Source: Sitta carolinensis (taxonomy: Eukaryota; Chordata; Aves; Passeriformes; Sittidae). Taken from it: DNA of 64,000 nt. Shown here in pieces: positions 63,330 through 64,000 of the stretch. Every line of letters begins with the position of its first letter. Position 1 is the first letter of the stretch. The notes beneath the pieces are model-generated. The model worked only from the letters and a program-made list of their open reading frames with translations. It was not told where the DNA came from and ran no database searches. The stretch lies in the NCBI GenBank assembly GCA_032173965.1, contig CM063283.1, positions 79,982,743-80,046,742 on the forward strand. Reading direction: 5' to 3'. The position numbers were made by a program, and so were the translations under genes.

Positions 63330-64000
63330 GGGGAAAGGACACAGCTTCGGCGGGCGGCTCCTCTTGTAAGTCTCTCACTGCTCCTCGCAGTTTGCAATCC
63401 GTACGGGCACCAGCCCGGGCTGTTTCGAGCAGCTCGGAAGCAACCGCGAGTCAATAAATCCACTCCGAGTCAGCTCCCCCAGTCCCGGGGAGGCGCATCC
63501 GCAGGGCTCCGGCTTCCCCGAGGGGCACTGCTGTCCTTGTCGCCGGCAAAGACCACGGAGCGGAGCAAGAAAAGAAACAGGGTGGGCAACAGTAATTACA
63601 AAAACAAAAATAAAATAAATCAAAACGGGGTGCGGGGGGGGGTCGCAGCGTCAAATCGTCCCTCTCCCGTTGCGCGATCTGCAGTGCGCGCCGCGGCGGC
63701 CGCCTGAGGAGGAACGCCGGGCGCGGGACTTGCGCCGACGCGCAGCCCACCGCGGCGGAGAAGGAACGGGGCGAGGGAAGAGGAGCGGCACCAGCCACTG
63801 TCGTTCCCACCGCGGCGCTTCCAACCCCCGATGCCACCACTACGAGTCCCCGGCGCAGGAGCGCGGCCGGCGGCAGCGCGCTGCCGTAGCCATATAAGCG
63901 CGGCCCCGCTGCCCCGCCGCCGCCGCTCATAGGGCCGCCGGCGGGCCGCCGCGCTGGTTGGGCGCCGCGCCTGTCACTTACCGCCGAGCGGCGGGCGGGG
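63330..64000 (-). promoter_or_regulatory. second CpG-rich block upstream of EFNB2, reaching the window edge
   Basis: This dense CpG sequence is separated from the exon-1 island by an AT-rich gap. On the minus strand it contains a consensus splice donor, GGCG|GTAAGT, with the intron starting at 63981. On the plus strand it holds CCATATAAGC, one base from a CArG/SRF box (63890-63899). Open frames of up to 159 codons here are explained by GC-rich composition and resemble nothing known. The block probably holds the promoter, a non-coding first exon, or both. Confidence 0.55.

Noticed and set aside
63451..63930. 159-codon minus-strand frame upstream of EFNB2
   Set aside because: The composition follows the CpG island and it has no recognisable domain. 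It overlaps likely promoter or 5' UTR sequence.

Overview
The window is animal nuclear DNA, almost certainly from a bird. It is AT-rich and gene-poor, and has spliced exons with GT/AG borders, CpG islands, and several 5'-truncated LINEs with the CR1 3' signature (a variant of CCTTCCAACC...TTCTATGATTCT). CR1 is the dominant LINE of birds and other sauropsids. The species cannot be fixed from the sequence.

The one protein-coding gene that can be supported is EFNB2 (ephrin-B2), on the minus strand. Its start codon is at 62819 and its stop at 21444. Five coding exons (62692-62819, 40675-40958, 24293-24385, 23419-23532, 21444-21825) have intact splice sites and phases that join correctly. They encode a signal peptide, a complete Eph-binding cupredoxin-like domain, a juxtamembrane linker, one transmembrane helix and the cytoplasmic tail. 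As written, exon 5 lacks one base in a C run just after the transmembrane segment. This puts the last 73 codons out of frame and may be an assembly error. A long 3' UTR follows, down to about 18.2 or 17.85 kb, with several poly(A) signals and two RFX-type X-box palindromes. The promoter end (62.3-64 kb) has two CpG-rich blocks separated by an AT-rich stretch. A strong minus-strand splice donor at 63981 and a matching acceptor at 62886 suggest an upstream non-coding exon.

Layout: 1-10.85 kb is intergenic with nothing recognised. 10.85-11.6 kb is an isolated CpG island far from any recognised gene. 15.63-16.43 kb is a retroviral insertion with 6-bp target duplications. It joins one complete LTR to a piece of 7SL (SRP) RNA and a 28-bp stub of the LTR start. 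17.85-21.44 kb is the EFNB2 3' UTR. 21.8-62.7 kb is the EFNB2 body, whose introns hold three CR1 fragments, a 295-bp solo LTR with its own 6-bp duplication, a 300-bp GGCA/GGAA tract and a small duplication with templated filler DNA. 62.3-64 kb is the promoter region.

The most unusual object is the LTR-7SL chimera. Its ends and target duplications show that it was integrated as one retroviral DNA, and its inner junctions fit reverse-transcriptase template switching onto packaged 7SL RNA. No tRNA, rRNA, CRISPR or prokaryote-type gene was recognised.
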